Position numbers and translations under genes: made by a program
Shown here: piece by piece, positions 25,660 through 33,191 of the stretch
Layout: every line of letters begins with the position of its first letter
Numbering within the stretch: position 1 is the stretch's first letter
The notes under the pieces: generated by a model
Database searches by the model: none
What the model was told of the DNA's origin: nothing
Seen by the model: the letters and a program-made list of their open reading frames with translations, nothing else
Origin: Bacteroidales bacterium
GTDB taxonomy: Bacteria; Bacteroidota; Bacteroidia; Bacteroidales; Muribaculaceae
DNA length: 33,931 nucleotides
Direction: 5' to 3'
NCBI GenBank assembly: GCA_029007645.1
Contig: JAQXIE010000015.1
Coordinates: forward strand, 1-33,931

Positions 25660-26596
25660 TATCTTCGAGATTGACGATATTGTTGACAATAGCATAGATC
25701 GACAGGGCGCCGACACTGTGGATGTCCAGTTTGCGGCTGATGTTCTTGCGGTGAGTCTGCACGGTATGGACGCTTATGAACAGCTTGTCGGCGATCTCCT
25801 TGTTCTTCATGCCGCGCACCAGCAGCCCGACGATTTCCTTCTCGCGGTCCGAAAGCTCGGTTTGCGAACCGGTGTCGTCATTGTCTTCGGTCACCTCGAT
25901 CGAGTCTTCAAGCAGCTTGACGGCCGGAACGAAGATATCGTTCTCCACCTCGCAATGATTGCGCAGGTCCTTTTCGCACACGAATATGTCGTACATCATC
26001 GCGTTGAGCAGGTCGGAAGCGGCGTCGGGCTTGTAATATTTGATTATGACGTTCTTGACTTCCTGCAGTTTCGAATCGATGGCCTCGTGCGATCTGGCGA
26101 AACTGTCTATGCTGTATTCCGCGCGGCGGTTCCCCTCCAGAAGCTCGTCGACGTAGATGAACACCTGTGAATCTTCATGCTCCATGTGTCGGCGTACCTG
26201 CTCGGTGAAACTGTCGTAGAATTGTATTATCAGATTGACGATCTTGCTCAGCTCGCTCTTGTTGGTGCATATAATGGCTTCCAGCAGTTCTCGGCGGATC
26301 GAGGGAAGCTGGAAATCGAGGAAATATCTGTGGGCGCGCCGCAGATAATCCATCAGACAGGGTATGCTCACCTTGCCGATCGATCCGCGCACAGCCTCGC
26401 GACCGAAGCGGATATAGTTGGCGACAGCCAGAAATGTAGTGGTGTCCACATCGTGCTCGCTGCAGATTTCGTCCACTGTTTTATCCTCCACGCCCAAAGG
26501 GATGCCGAAGCGGCTCATCATCTGCAACAGAGAGGGTTGCTGGCATATCAACGAGAACATTTTCGTTGTCGGGCGGTAATATTCTCTGTTCTCCAT
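25649..26596 (-). CDS. RIC/YtfE-like hemerythrin fused to LuxR-type helix-turn-helix regulator
   Basis: Residues about 20-60 of this 315-residue protein resemble the ScdA N-terminal domain (RFGIPLGVEDKTVDEICSEH). Residues about 80-230 form a hemerythrin-like bundle with H89, H137, E141, H170, H214 and E218. These match in order and spacing the six di-iron ligands I recall for E. coli YtfE (H84, H129, E133, H160, H204, E208). Residues about 245-310 are a LuxR helix-turn-helix (LSDREKEIVGLLVRGMKNKEIADKL, SVHTVQTHRKNISRKL). The natural reading is a transcription factor that senses nitric oxide, oxygen or iron status by its di-iron centre. It has no receiver domain. It is convergent with the permease (11-base overlap) and has its own promoter at 26622-26629. 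Confidence 0.85.
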   Translation of the reverse strand: MENREYYRPTTKMFSLICQQPSLLQMMSRFGIPLGVEDKTVDEICSEHDVDTTTFLAVANYIRFGREAVRGSIGKVSIPCLMDYLRRAHRYFLDFQLPSIRRELLEAIICTNKSELSKIVNLIIQFYDSFTEQVRRHMEHEDSQVFIYVDELLEGNRRAEYSIDSFARSHEAIDSKLQEVKNVIIKYYKPDAASDLLNAMMYDIFVCEKDLRNHCEVENDIFVPAVKLLEDSIEVTEDNDDTGSQTELSDREKEIVGLLVRGMKNKEIADKLFISVHTVQTHRKNISRKLDIHSVGALSIYAIVNNIVNLEDIKN

Positions 26597-26621
26597 TCTG
26601 AAAAGGTCGTAATTATCGCGA

Positions 26622-26629
26622 CAAAATTA
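26622..26629 (-). promoter_or_regulatory. Promoter -7 element for hemerythrin-LuxR gene
   Basis: The minus strand reads TAATTTTG, 25 bases before the ATG at 26596. The expected -33 position falls inside the terminator hairpin at 26648-26673. Confidence 0.45.
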
Positions 26630-26640
26630 CAAAAATTACA

Positions 26641-26673
26641 AAAAAAAGCCTATACCCAAAATCGGGTATAGGC
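26641..26673 (-). terminator. Rho-independent terminator of the fructokinase remnant
   Basis: GCCTATACCC (26648-26657) and GGGTATAGGC (26664-26673) form a perfect 10-base stem with a 6-base loop; on the minus strand it is followed by seven T (26641-26647). It ends leftward transcription from the fructokinase side just before the promoter of the hemerythrin-LuxR gene. Confidence 0.85.
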
Positions 26674-26680
26674 CCACTGC

Positions 26681-26760
26681 TATCTAACTATCTAACTATC
26701 TAACCTAATCAGTCTATCGTGGCTATAGAGGCTATAAAGGCTATTGAAGCTATCGGCTAT
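26681..26760. repeat. Two short tandem repeats in the spacer after the fructokinase remnant
   Basis: TATCTAAC is repeated three times exactly (26681-26704). A second, degenerate 9-base repeat GGCTATARA runs from 26721 to about 26747 with further partial copies to 26760. Neither is coding. The unit lies between the fructokinase stop codon and its terminator. Confidence 0.7.
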
Positions 26761-26763
26761 TAC

Positions 26764-27009
26764 TCAAGCCAGGTATTCGGCCGGGACCTTGGGCATCGCC
26801 CCCTGCTGGGTGCAGACGAAAGCCGACGTTTTTACGGCGGTGGCGTGCGCGTCGCGGAGGGAGTGTCCCTTCAGTATGCTGGAGATGAATGCTCCGGTGA
26901 AGGAATCGCCGGCGCCGACGGTGTCGGCGACATCCACTTTCGGAGTGGGGAGGAAGGAATCTTCCTCGGCATCCAGAACATAGCTCCCGTCTATTTTTTC
27001 GTGGTCATT
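26764..27009 (-). pseudogene. C-terminal fragment of PfkB-family fructokinase
   Basis: On the minus strand an 81-codon frame without a start codon encodes the end of a PfkB sugar kinase: FLPTPKVDVADTVGAGDSF, then TGAFISSILKG, SAFVCTQQGAMPKVP and the stop at 26764-26766. The GAGDSF block contains the family's catalytic aspartate. An in-frame TGA at 27010-27012 and unrelated AT-rich DNA lie upstream, so at least two thirds of the gene (ATP- and sugar-binding N-terminal part) are missing. A proper terminator still follows. The sequence is well conserved, which points to a recent deletion. The subfamily is the Bacteroidota fructokinase type, not KDG kinase. Confidence 0.8.
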
Positions 27010-27117
27010 TCAATGTTTGATTTTCAGAGTGTAGAATAAGAGATAGATAACACCGATTTTTCTTGGTTAGATGGCCAATAGTGCAGGCATGCTGACGCAT
27101 GATTCGGGATTTTTTTA

Positions 27118-27125
27118 TATATTTG
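27118..27125 (+). promoter_or_regulatory. Promoter -7 element upstream of GH88 gene
   Basis: TATATTTG matches TAnnTTTG and lies 94 bases before the GH88 ATG at 27220. The tandem duplication at 27126-27180 follows directly, so it would lie at the start of the transcript. The -33 element is unclear. Confidence 0.4.
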
Positions 27126-27180
27126 CATTTGCTATGCGTATGGACCAATAGACATTTGCTATGCGATATGGCCCAATAGA
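27126..27180. repeat. 27/28-base tandem duplication upstream of GH88
   Basis: CATTTGCTATGCG at 27126-27138 recurs at 27153-27165, and each copy continues with an ATGGMCCAATAGA block. A third ATGGCCAATAG without the first half lies at 27071-27081. Together they make a repeated motif array directly before the gene; a regulator-binding role is possible. Confidence 0.65.
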
Positions 27181-27219
27181 ATTGATATTGCAAAGACTAA
27201 CTAACATACAACAATAATC

Positions 27220-28542
27220 ATGAAGACTTACATCACGGTTTTATCCGCAATGTTTCTGCTTGCAACAGGCGCATCGGCTCAGCGAACCACCGGACAGATA
27301 GTGTCGGACGCCGCCGACCAATTACGGTATCAGGCCTCCCGGATTCCGGAGGATGGAAAGTTTCCCCGAACGCTCGTCACTGACTATTCAATACCTGAAG
27401 TGGCTTATCACCTGGAGCGCGCACCCAAAGATTTTTATCCCGAAACCGGCATGGCCAAACATCCTTCGGTCAAGGATTTCAGTACCGTTGCGTATGTGAA
27501 CTACCATGACTGGACGTCGGGTTTCTATCCCGGTTCGCTCTGGCTGGCCTACGAGATGACGGGCAACGAGGACCTGCGCGATCTGGCTGCTAAATACACC
27601 AACCAGCTTCTGCCGGTGTCGCGCAAGAAGGATACCCATGACCTCGGTTTCATGGTGAACTGTTCGTATGGAAACGCGTTGAGGCTCGCTCCCGACGATT
27701 CCATTAAGAATGTGATTGTGGCGACAGCCGACAATCTGATAGGCCGGTTCGACCCCAAGGTGGGACTGATCCGCAGCTGGGATTGGGGCAAATGGAATTA
27801 TCCCGTAATCATCGATAATATGATGAACCTGCAGCTACTCTTCAATGCTTCGAAACTGACCGGCGATCCGAAATACCGTGACATCGCCGTGAAGCATGCC
27901 GACAAGACCATGCGGAATCATTTCCGTTCGGACTATTCCAGCTATCATGTGGTAAGCTATACACCCGACGGCCGGGTTGAGAGCCGCGGCACATACCAGG
28001 GAAAAAGCCATGACTCGGCATGGTCGCGCGGACAGGCATGGGGCCTTTACGGCTACACCGAATGTTATCGCGAGACAGGCGAGAAGCGCTATCTGGATCA
28101 GGCGCGAAACATCGCTTCGCTGATCATGCGCAAGAATGAGGCTCCCGACCGTGTGCCGTATTGGGATCTCGATGCCCGGACCGCTCCCGATTCTCCCCGC
28201 GACGCTTCGGCCGGTGCGATCTGCGCCTCTGCTCTGATCGAACTGAGTACGTTCGTGCCCGAATGGGAAGGCAAGATTTACCGCGATTATGCCATGCAGA
28301 TTCTCGACGCTCTCTCGTCGGACAAATATACGGCCCCCAAATGTGCGAATGGCGGATTTATACTGATGCATTCCACCGGTTCGATGCCCCAGGGCTCGGA
28401 AATAGACACTCCGCTCAATTACGCCGATTACTATTATCTGGAGTCGCTGGCCCGTCTCAAACGAATTCAGGATGGTAAGACTCCCGGAGACTGGGATCGA
28501 ATCGCCGGTAAGAAAATCAGGAAATCCAAAAAATCGAAATAA
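27220..28542 (+). CDS. GH88 unsaturated glucuronyl hydrolase
   Basis: The 440-residue protein has a Sec signal (to about GASAQ) and an alpha/alpha-barrel of GH88. Key motifs are DWTSGFYPGSLWLAYE, THDLGFMV with D141, YPVIIDNMMNL with D199 (matching the two essential aspartates, D88 and D149, of Bacillus unsaturated glucuronyl hydrolase), HDSAWSRGQAWGLYGY and PRDASAGAICASAL. Family members remove the 4,5-unsaturated uronic acid left at the non-reducing end after polysaccharide lyases act on glycosaminoglycans, pectin-like or xanthan-like glycans. The product normally flows through KDG and KDPG to central metabolism; the kinase/aldolase genes for this are fused and truncated 1.4 kb downstream. 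No lyase is in the window. Confidence 0.93.
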   Translation: MKTYITVLSAMFLLATGASAQRTTGQIVSDAADQLRYQASRIPEDGKFPRTLVTDYSIPEVAYHLERAPKDFYPETGMAKHPSVKDFSTVAYVNYHDWTSGFYPGSLWLAYEMTGNEDLRDLAAKYTNQLLPVSRKKDTHDLGFMVNCSYGNALRLAPDDSIKNVIVATADNLIGRFDPKVGLIRSWDWGKWNYPVIIDNMMNLQLLFNASKLTGDPKYRDIAVKHADKTMRNHFRSDYSSYHVVSYTPDGRVESRGTYQGKSHDSAWSRGQAWGLYGYTECYRETGEKRYLDQARNIASLIMRKNEAPDRVPYWDLDARTAPDSPRDASAGAICASALIELSTFVPEWEGKIYRDYAMQILDALSSDKYTAPKCANGGFILMHSTGSMPQGSEIDTPLNYADYYYLESLARLKRIQDGKTPGDWDRIAGKKIRKSKKSK

Positions 28543-28584
28543 CAATGGACAAGATTCCGTATCTGGAAATGAAATAACGTTCGG

Positions 28585-29898
28585 ATGACTCAGGATTTCA
28601 AAGAAGTAAACGAAAGCTATACGCTGCCGGAAGCAATCCGGGAGGCTCAGCGCTGTCTGCATTGCAAGGTGCCCGTATGCCGCAAGGGCTGTCCCATCGG
28701 GAATGATATCCCGGAGTGGATAGGGGAGCTGGCCAAGGGTAACTTCGGCAATGCCATGGCCATAATAAACAAGCGGAGCAATCTGCCGGCCGTGTGCGGC
28801 CGCGTGTGCGCCCACGAACGTCAGTGCGAGGGAAATTGCGTGCTCGGCAAGAAGGGCGCGCATATAAACATCGGCAAACTCGAGCGGTTTGTGGCCGATT
28901 TCGATTCAGAGGCCGGCATCACGCACGAGGCCATCCCTGAAAAGACCCGTGGACGGGTGGCTGTCATAGGCAGCGGACCCGCCGGGCTTACTGTGGCCGG
29001 TGATCTGGCGCGCAGGGGGTTCTCGGTCGAGATTTTCGAAATGGAGCGTGAGGCCGGCGGCGTACTGATGCTCGGTATTCCCGAATATAGGCTTCCCAAG
29101 GCCGTGGTGCGTCGTGAAATCAAGAAGATCGAGAATCTGGGCGTTGTGATACATCTCAACACTACGATCGGGGAGCAGATGACGATCGACAATCTGTTCC
29201 GCCAGAATTTCGACGCCATCTTTATCGGCACCGGGGCCGGCAAGCCGACACGCCTTGACATTCCGGGCTGCAACAATCCGGGCGTGCGTCAGGGCATCCG
29301 GTTCCTGCGCCGCGTCTCGCTCTATGAGAACGGTTATATGGACCGTGACGAGGTCTACGTGCACGAAGGCGACAAGGTGTTTGTCGTCGGATGCGGCAAC
29401 ACGGCCATGGACACGGCGCGCACTGCTCTACGGATGGGCGCGGCCGAGGTGACGGTGGTTTACCGCCGCACCATCAATGAGATGAAGGCACTCCGGACAG
29501 AATATGACGAGGCCGTAAAGGAAGGCGTGAAGTTCATGTGGAAGTCGAATATTGTCAAAATCGATTCCGATCCCCACGCCGACCGCTTGTCCAATATCAC
29601 CATCGACACGGAAGGCACACAGACTACTGTTCCGGCCGACTTCGTGATCCTGGCACTGGGCAGCGCGCCGGCTTCGCGAATCGTCTCGACGACCAACGGC
29701 CTCGATGTGGATGAACGCGGTTATGTGGTGACCCGAAAGGAACCTTACGGCATGTCGTCGCGCGTCGGGGTGTTTGCCGGTGGCGACGTCACCGAACGTC
29801 CGGCGACTGTGGTCGAGGCCATGAGGGAGGCTAAAATGGTTGCCGAAAGTATCGAGAGGTATGTCGACGCCGTGAAATTAATGGAAAAAATCAAGTAA
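28585..29898 (+). CDS. GltD-like NADPH:FAD oxidoreductase (glutamate synthase small-subunit family)
   Basis: The 437-residue protein has the N-terminal Fe-S domain with two cysteine groups (C24, C27, C32, C36 in CLHCKVPVCRKGC; C71, C75, C81, C85), an FAD-binding GSGPAG at residues 130-135 and an NADPH-binding VVGCGNTAMDTA near residue 265. The C-terminal GVFAGGDVTERPATVVEAM completes the FAD site. This is the build of the NADPH-dependent glutamate synthase small subunit and of NfnB-like electron-bifurcating subunits. No large glutamate synthase subunit or NfnA is adjacent, so it acts alone or with a distant partner. It sits 42 bases after GH88 and 6 bases before the kdgK-eda fusion. Confidence 0.9.
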   Translation: MTQDFKEVNESYTLPEAIREAQRCLHCKVPVCRKGCPIGNDIPEWIGELAKGNFGNAMAIINKRSNLPAVCGRVCAHERQCEGNCVLGKKGAHINIGKLERFVADFDSEAGITHEAIPEKTRGRVAVIGSGPAGLTVAGDLARRGFSVEIFEMEREAGGVLMLGIPEYRLPKAVVRREIKKIENLGVVIHLNTTIGEQMTIDNLFRQNFDAIFIGTGAGKPTRLDIPGCNNPGVRQGIRFLRRVSLYENGYMDRDEVYVHEGDKVFVVGCGNTAMDTARTALRMGAAEVTVVYRRTINEMKALRTEYDEAVKEGVKFMWKSNIVKIDSDPHADRLSNITIDTEGTQTTVPADFVILALGSAPASRIVSTTNGLDVDERGYVVTRKEPYGMSSRVGVFAGGDVTERPATVVEAMREAKMVAESIERYVDAVKLMEKIK

Positions 29899-29904
29899 TA
29901 GATA

Positions 29905-30240
29905 ATGAGCAAGATTGTAACACTTGGTGAGATAATGTTGCGGCTGTCGCCCCAGGGCTCGAAGCGATTTGTACAGGTAGACAGCTTCGATGTGATATGG
30001 GGCGGAGGCGAGGCCAATGTGGCCGTAAGCTGTGCCAATTATGGACATGACGCTTATTTTGTGAGCAAACTTCCCGCGCACGAGATCGGTCAGGCTGCCG
30101 TGAACGCGCTGCGCCGATATGGCGTGCATACCGATTATGTGGGTATGGGAAGCAAGCTGTTCCCCAAGGAGAAGGTTTCGGCGGCCGACTGGCAATATGT
30201 CACGGATAAATGCCGCGAGACCCTCGGTTATTACAAATAA
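29905..30240 (+). pseudogene. In-frame fusion of KDG kinase N terminus to KDPG aldolase C terminus
   Basis: The 111-codon frame is a chimera. Residues 1 to about 78 are the start of 2-keto-3-deoxygluconate kinase (KdgK, PfkB family): IVTLGEIMLRLSP, the sugar-binding IWGGGEANVAVSCANYG, and ALRRYGVHTDYV. From about residue 79 the sequence changes to the C terminus of KDPG/KHG aldolase (Eda): VGMGSKLFPKE, SAADW and CRETLGYYK, then TAA. The kinase's ATP site and catalytic GAGD motif, and the aldolase barrel with its Schiff-base lysine, are all missing. The two genes are commonly adjacent as kdgK-eda in Bacteroidota, so a single deletion of roughly 1.4 kb with in-frame joining near 30140 explains the structure. 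Neither activity can remain. An assembly error cannot be excluded. Confidence 0.85.
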
Positions 30241-30283
30241 CCGGGAGCCTCGGCTGATTCTTGACACACTTGCCGGTATGGGC

Positions 30284-31162
30284 TTATTTGTCGAAATTTC
30301 TGGTTACGAAGGGTAGGGCCGTGTAGAGAGCGGAATGCCAGTACTCGCCGGTATGGCCACCGTCGCGGACACGGAACTGGCAGGGAATCCCGGCGTTGCG
30401 CATGGCCTGATAGAACTCGATGTTGCGATCCAGAAGGAAATCGTCATCGCCGCAGTCAACAAACCAGGCAACGGTGCGAAGGTCGTTTTTGCGGGCATCG
30501 TCGGCATCCTGAATATATTTGATGCAGCTGTTCTTGATCACGGCGTTAGTCAGTAAGTTCATCTTGCTCTTCGGGTCGGGTGTGGGATTCTCAGCACCGC
30601 TCGGGATATTCATCAGGGCGCTCATGGCATAGGCCGAGCTGAACATGTCGGGATGTCGCTGGGCATAGCTGGTGGCACCTCCGCCTCCCATCGAAAGGCC
30701 GGCGATAGCGCGGTGGCCCTTGTCGGCTTTGATACGGTACGTCTTTTCAATATAGGGAAGGAATTCCTGATAGAAGAAGTCTTCGTATTTCCAACCGGGC
30801 ATGTTGAAATAGCCGTTCCATTCGGTCGAGGGGTTGCCACCGGCATTGGGTGAAACCACAATCATTTCGCAGGCTTCGCCCGATGCGATAAGCTGATCCA
30901 GAACATCCATGACACGCTGATCGTTGAACCAGCTCGTATTGACTCCGCTCATGCCGTGAAGCAGATAGAGAACAGGATATGTGCGGTCTTTATCCACGTC
31001 ATAACTCTTGGGCAGATAGATTGTATACTGTCGTGTGGCTCCGAGGATGTCGCTGTGAATGCTGTCGGTAACGACTTTGCTCTGAGGACCCCAGCCGGGG
31101 AATTGCGCTCCTGCGCTGAACGCTGTCACCAGCGCGATAAGCGTGAATAGAATCTTTTTCAT
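30284..31162 (-). CDS. CE1-family secreted esterase
   Basis: The 292-residue protein has a Sec signal (to about FSAGAQ) and a single esterase-D/CE1 domain: YLLHGMSGVNTSWF, nucleophile S157 in GLSMGG, the acidic residue in VDCGDDDFLLD and H270 in RDGGHTGEYW. Unlike the CE1 enzyme at 15033-16229 it has no N-terminal Ig/CBM48-like domain. It likely removes acetyl or feruloyl groups from plant glycans. It stands alone, convergent with the kdgK-eda fusion and divergent from the glyoxalase-like gene. No clear -7 element is visible in the 100-base gap upstream. Confidence 0.88.
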   Translation of the reverse strand: MKKILFTLIALVTAFSAGAQFPGWGPQSKVVTDSIHSDILGATRQYTIYLPKSYDVDKDRTYPVLYLLHGMSGVNTSWFNDQRVMDVLDQLIASGEACEMIVVSPNAGGNPSTEWNGYFNMPGWKYEDFFYQEFLPYIEKTYRIKADKGHRAIAGLSMGGGGATSYAQRHPDMFSSAYAMSALMNIPSGAENPTPDPKSKMNLLTNAVIKNSCIKYIQDADDARKNDLRTVAWFVDCGDDDFLLDRNIEFYQAMRNAGIPCQFRVRDGGHTGEYWHSALYTALPFVTRNFDK

Positions 31163-31262
31163 GTAGGTTAAGCTGTATGTGTTATGTCTGTTTTCAGATT
31201 GCCGCGGCTGACCGCATCTGAAAGATGAACGATAAGCAGTAATGTTTTAGCATAATTGAATT

Positions 31263-31649
31263 ATGAAATTAAATAGGATACACCATATAGCGGTGATATG
31301 TTCCGACTATGAAAAGTCGAAACTCTTCTACACGGAAGTTCTGGGATTGAACGTGGAAAGCGAACATTACCGGAAAGAACGTGACTCGTACAAGGCGGAT
31401 TGCTCGCTCAACGGTGAATATGTGGTCGAGCTGTTTTCTTTTCCCAATCCCCCCGGAAGGCCTTCTCATCCGGAAGCCGCAGGGTTGCGTCATCTGGCCT
31501 TCGAGGTGGAAAACCTGAATGAGGCAATCGCCGAACTTGATGCAAAGGGTATTCCCCATGAGCAGGTGCGCATCGATGAATATACGGGGAAACGTTTTAT
31601 GTTTTTCAGCGACCCCGACGGCCTCCCGATCGAGCTATACGAACAATAA
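31263..31649 (+). CDS. VOC-superfamily protein, GloA2/YaeR-like
   Basis: The 128-residue protein is one vicinal-oxygen-chelate unit: LNRIHHIAVICSDYEKSKLFYTEVLGL at the start, VVELFSFPNPP in the middle, LRHLAFEVENLNEAI and the final SDPDGLPIELYEQ. The metal-ligand positions expected for the fold (H7 or H8, E in VVELF, H in LRHLA, E in IELYE) are all present. Close relatives are annotated as glyoxalase I-like (YaeR, SMU_1112c), but their substrate is not established. It is monocistronic; no recognisable promoter is seen in the short gap before it. Confidence 0.85.
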   Translation: MKLNRIHHIAVICSDYEKSKLFYTEVLGLNVESEHYRKERDSYKADCSLNGEYVVELFSFPNPPGRPSHPEAAGLRHLAFEVENLNEAIAELDAKGIPHEQVRIDEYTGKRFMFFSDPDGLPIELYEQ

Positions 31650-31783
31650 TAACTGCTGTCCGATCAAAAGGGAGTTTCAGATGCGGAAACCGATGCGGGG
31701 GCGTGAGGCGGTCGGTTTTGCTACGGCCGGGGGTATGTCTGACATGCAGATTCGTACAGTCACATAGTTAAAGTTATTAAAAC

Positions 31784-33184
31784 CTAAAGTTTTGACAACT
31801 CGTCGATCAACGCAGGTCTGCGAGGAGTGCGCGATTTTTGTTCTATTGCAATTTGTTCCGCTTCTTCCGCACCTCCATATCGAATAAGTTTTCTTAAAAA
31901 TGCTACACCTTCACGGTATGAGTCACGATTGGATGCGCGTTGAAAATATTTTCGGACGGCAGAAGCATATAACCTGACTATTTCATCTCTGAATTGTTTT
32001 TTGACTTCTGAGGGCGCATCATCGATATCATATATGGATGGATTCTTGCGAATATAGTCCATATATTCCTGCCACATCTTCTCTTGTGTGTAAATATACA
32101 GCAGACGGACAATATCTTTTTTGCTCTGAGCCTCGCTTATCAAAGATTTTACATATTTTTCCCATTCTTCATGGGGAACAAGAGACTTAAGCACAGAGTA
32201 CATCGATTCCATGGAGTATTCCTTTTCGCCCCATCTGCTTCCACCGAAAAAGAAGTATCTGGCTAACCGAAGTTCATTGTTCTTGTCTCCTATTTCGCGA
32301 TAGACCTTATATTCCCATTCACGCCAGTCGCTTACAAGACCTGCATACTCTGTATCATGGTTTACGCCATCTATGGCAAGTCTAAGAACCTCATCATAAT
32401 CGGTCTTATCCCAAGCCATTTGAATAAGCCTTTTACGAAAATCCGGATTAGATACGTTGTCATACATAAACTTGACTTGATCTTCCGGACTGCCACACCG
32501 CGAGATTATTTCAAGTTTGTATTTTTGTGCAGTCTCAGCATTGTATTTTGCACTCCAATCATCGCCATTGGGCTTGATGGCATCTAATGCTTTTATTACT
32601 CTATTCTGCTTGTCGGGAGTATCTGCAAGGTCGATTGCCATTTCCATCCAGTCCCACCACCAATCCCATCCTTTGAGATCTTTGTCATTGAACCGGGTAA
32701 GAGCAAGCTCAAAAATTTCGGATTTAATACTTATTGGGAGGTTTGGGTCAGAACCGAGTTCATGCCATTTTTCAAAGCAGTCGTACACTATTGCTCCTAA
32801 TTCTCCAGCACTATCGTCTCCGCTATTGATAATATCTTCGGCAACGGAAGCGATACCGGTTAGAACGGCTACAGCGACTGTCCATTGTCCATTTCTCATT
32901 GCTTCATCCGCTTCATCAAGAATACGAGTTACAGCGCGGTTGAAGCCAAAACTATCGCTATACTCAATATAGCCATGTCTTCCGCCGAAATCCTCAATCA
33001 GATCCTCTACTCGTGACGCATAGACATCAGGATTGGGCCGGAATAATGTACCTGCACCAAGAGCGAGGAATCTATCTTGAAATTGTCCGTCGTGAGTACA
33101 TTCCTTTCGGATGAAGTCCTCGATTTGCTCTCGGTCAAGCTTTGATAAGAGTAAATCCACTGTATTAATTTTCTTTTTTGCCAT
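31784..33184 (-). CDS. Helical-repeat protein, unknown function (SWIM-protein C-terminal-like)
   Basis: The 466-residue protein is cytoplasmic (no signal), strongly helical and rich in charged and Trp residues (GWDWWWDWMEMAIDLAD). Its second half, with alternating helices (LLYIYTQEKMWQEYMDYI, RLYASAVRKYFQRASNRDSY, FLRKLIRYGGAEEAEQIA, RRPALIDELSKL), resembles the solenoid that follows SWIM zinc fingers in larger bacterial proteins. No CxC-type zinc site is present here, so it would be a free-standing solenoid. It begins 7 bases after the beta-barrel gene and is most likely co-transcribed. Base composition is AT-richer than most of the window. The similarity is weak and by eye. Confidence 0.6.
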   Translation of the reverse strand: MAKKKINTVDLLLSKLDREQIEDFIRKECTHDGQFQDRFLALGAGTLFRPNPDVYASRVEDLIEDFGGRHGYIEYSDSFGFNRAVTRILDEADEAMRNGQWTVAVAVLTGIASVAEDIINSGDDSAGELGAIVYDCFEKWHELGSDPNLPISIKSEIFELALTRFNDKDLKGWDWWWDWMEMAIDLADTPDKQNRVIKALDAIKPNGDDWSAKYNAETAQKYKLEIISRCGSPEDQVKFMYDNVSNPDFRKRLIQMAWDKTDYDEVLRLAIDGVNHDTEYAGLVSDWREWEYKVYREIGDKNNELRLARYFFFGGSRWGEKEYSMESMYSVLKSLVPHEEWEKYVKSLISEAQSKKDIVRLLYIYTQEKMWQEYMDYIRKNPSIYDIDDAPSEVKKQFRDEIVRLYASAVRKYFQRASNRDSYREGVAFLRKLIRYGGAEEAEQIAIEQKSRTPRRPALIDELSKL

Positions 33185-33191
33185 AAATTGC

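Noticed and set aside
26681-26760. Possible CRISPR array
   Set aside because: Units of 8-9 bases without spacers are simple tandem repeats; no cas genes are present.
27005-27193. 62-codon minus-strand frame upstream of GH88
   Set aside because: Its Cys/His/Lys-rich translation looks random and it lies across the promoter and repeats of GH88.
27835-28863. 342-codon minus-strand frame across GH88 and the GltD-like gene
   Set aside because: It spans two well-supported genes and their gap in antisense and shows no domain.
26764-30240. One inversion splitting a single PfkB kinase into the two fragments at 26764 and 29905
   Set aside because: The C-terminal piece is fructokinase type and the N-terminal piece is KDG kinase type; together they cover only about 160 residues, and the second is joined to aldolase sequence instead.
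31681-31767. 28-codon plus-strand frame after the glyoxalase-like gene
   Set aside because: Too short, Arg/Gly/Met-rich and without a promoter or similarity I can recognise.
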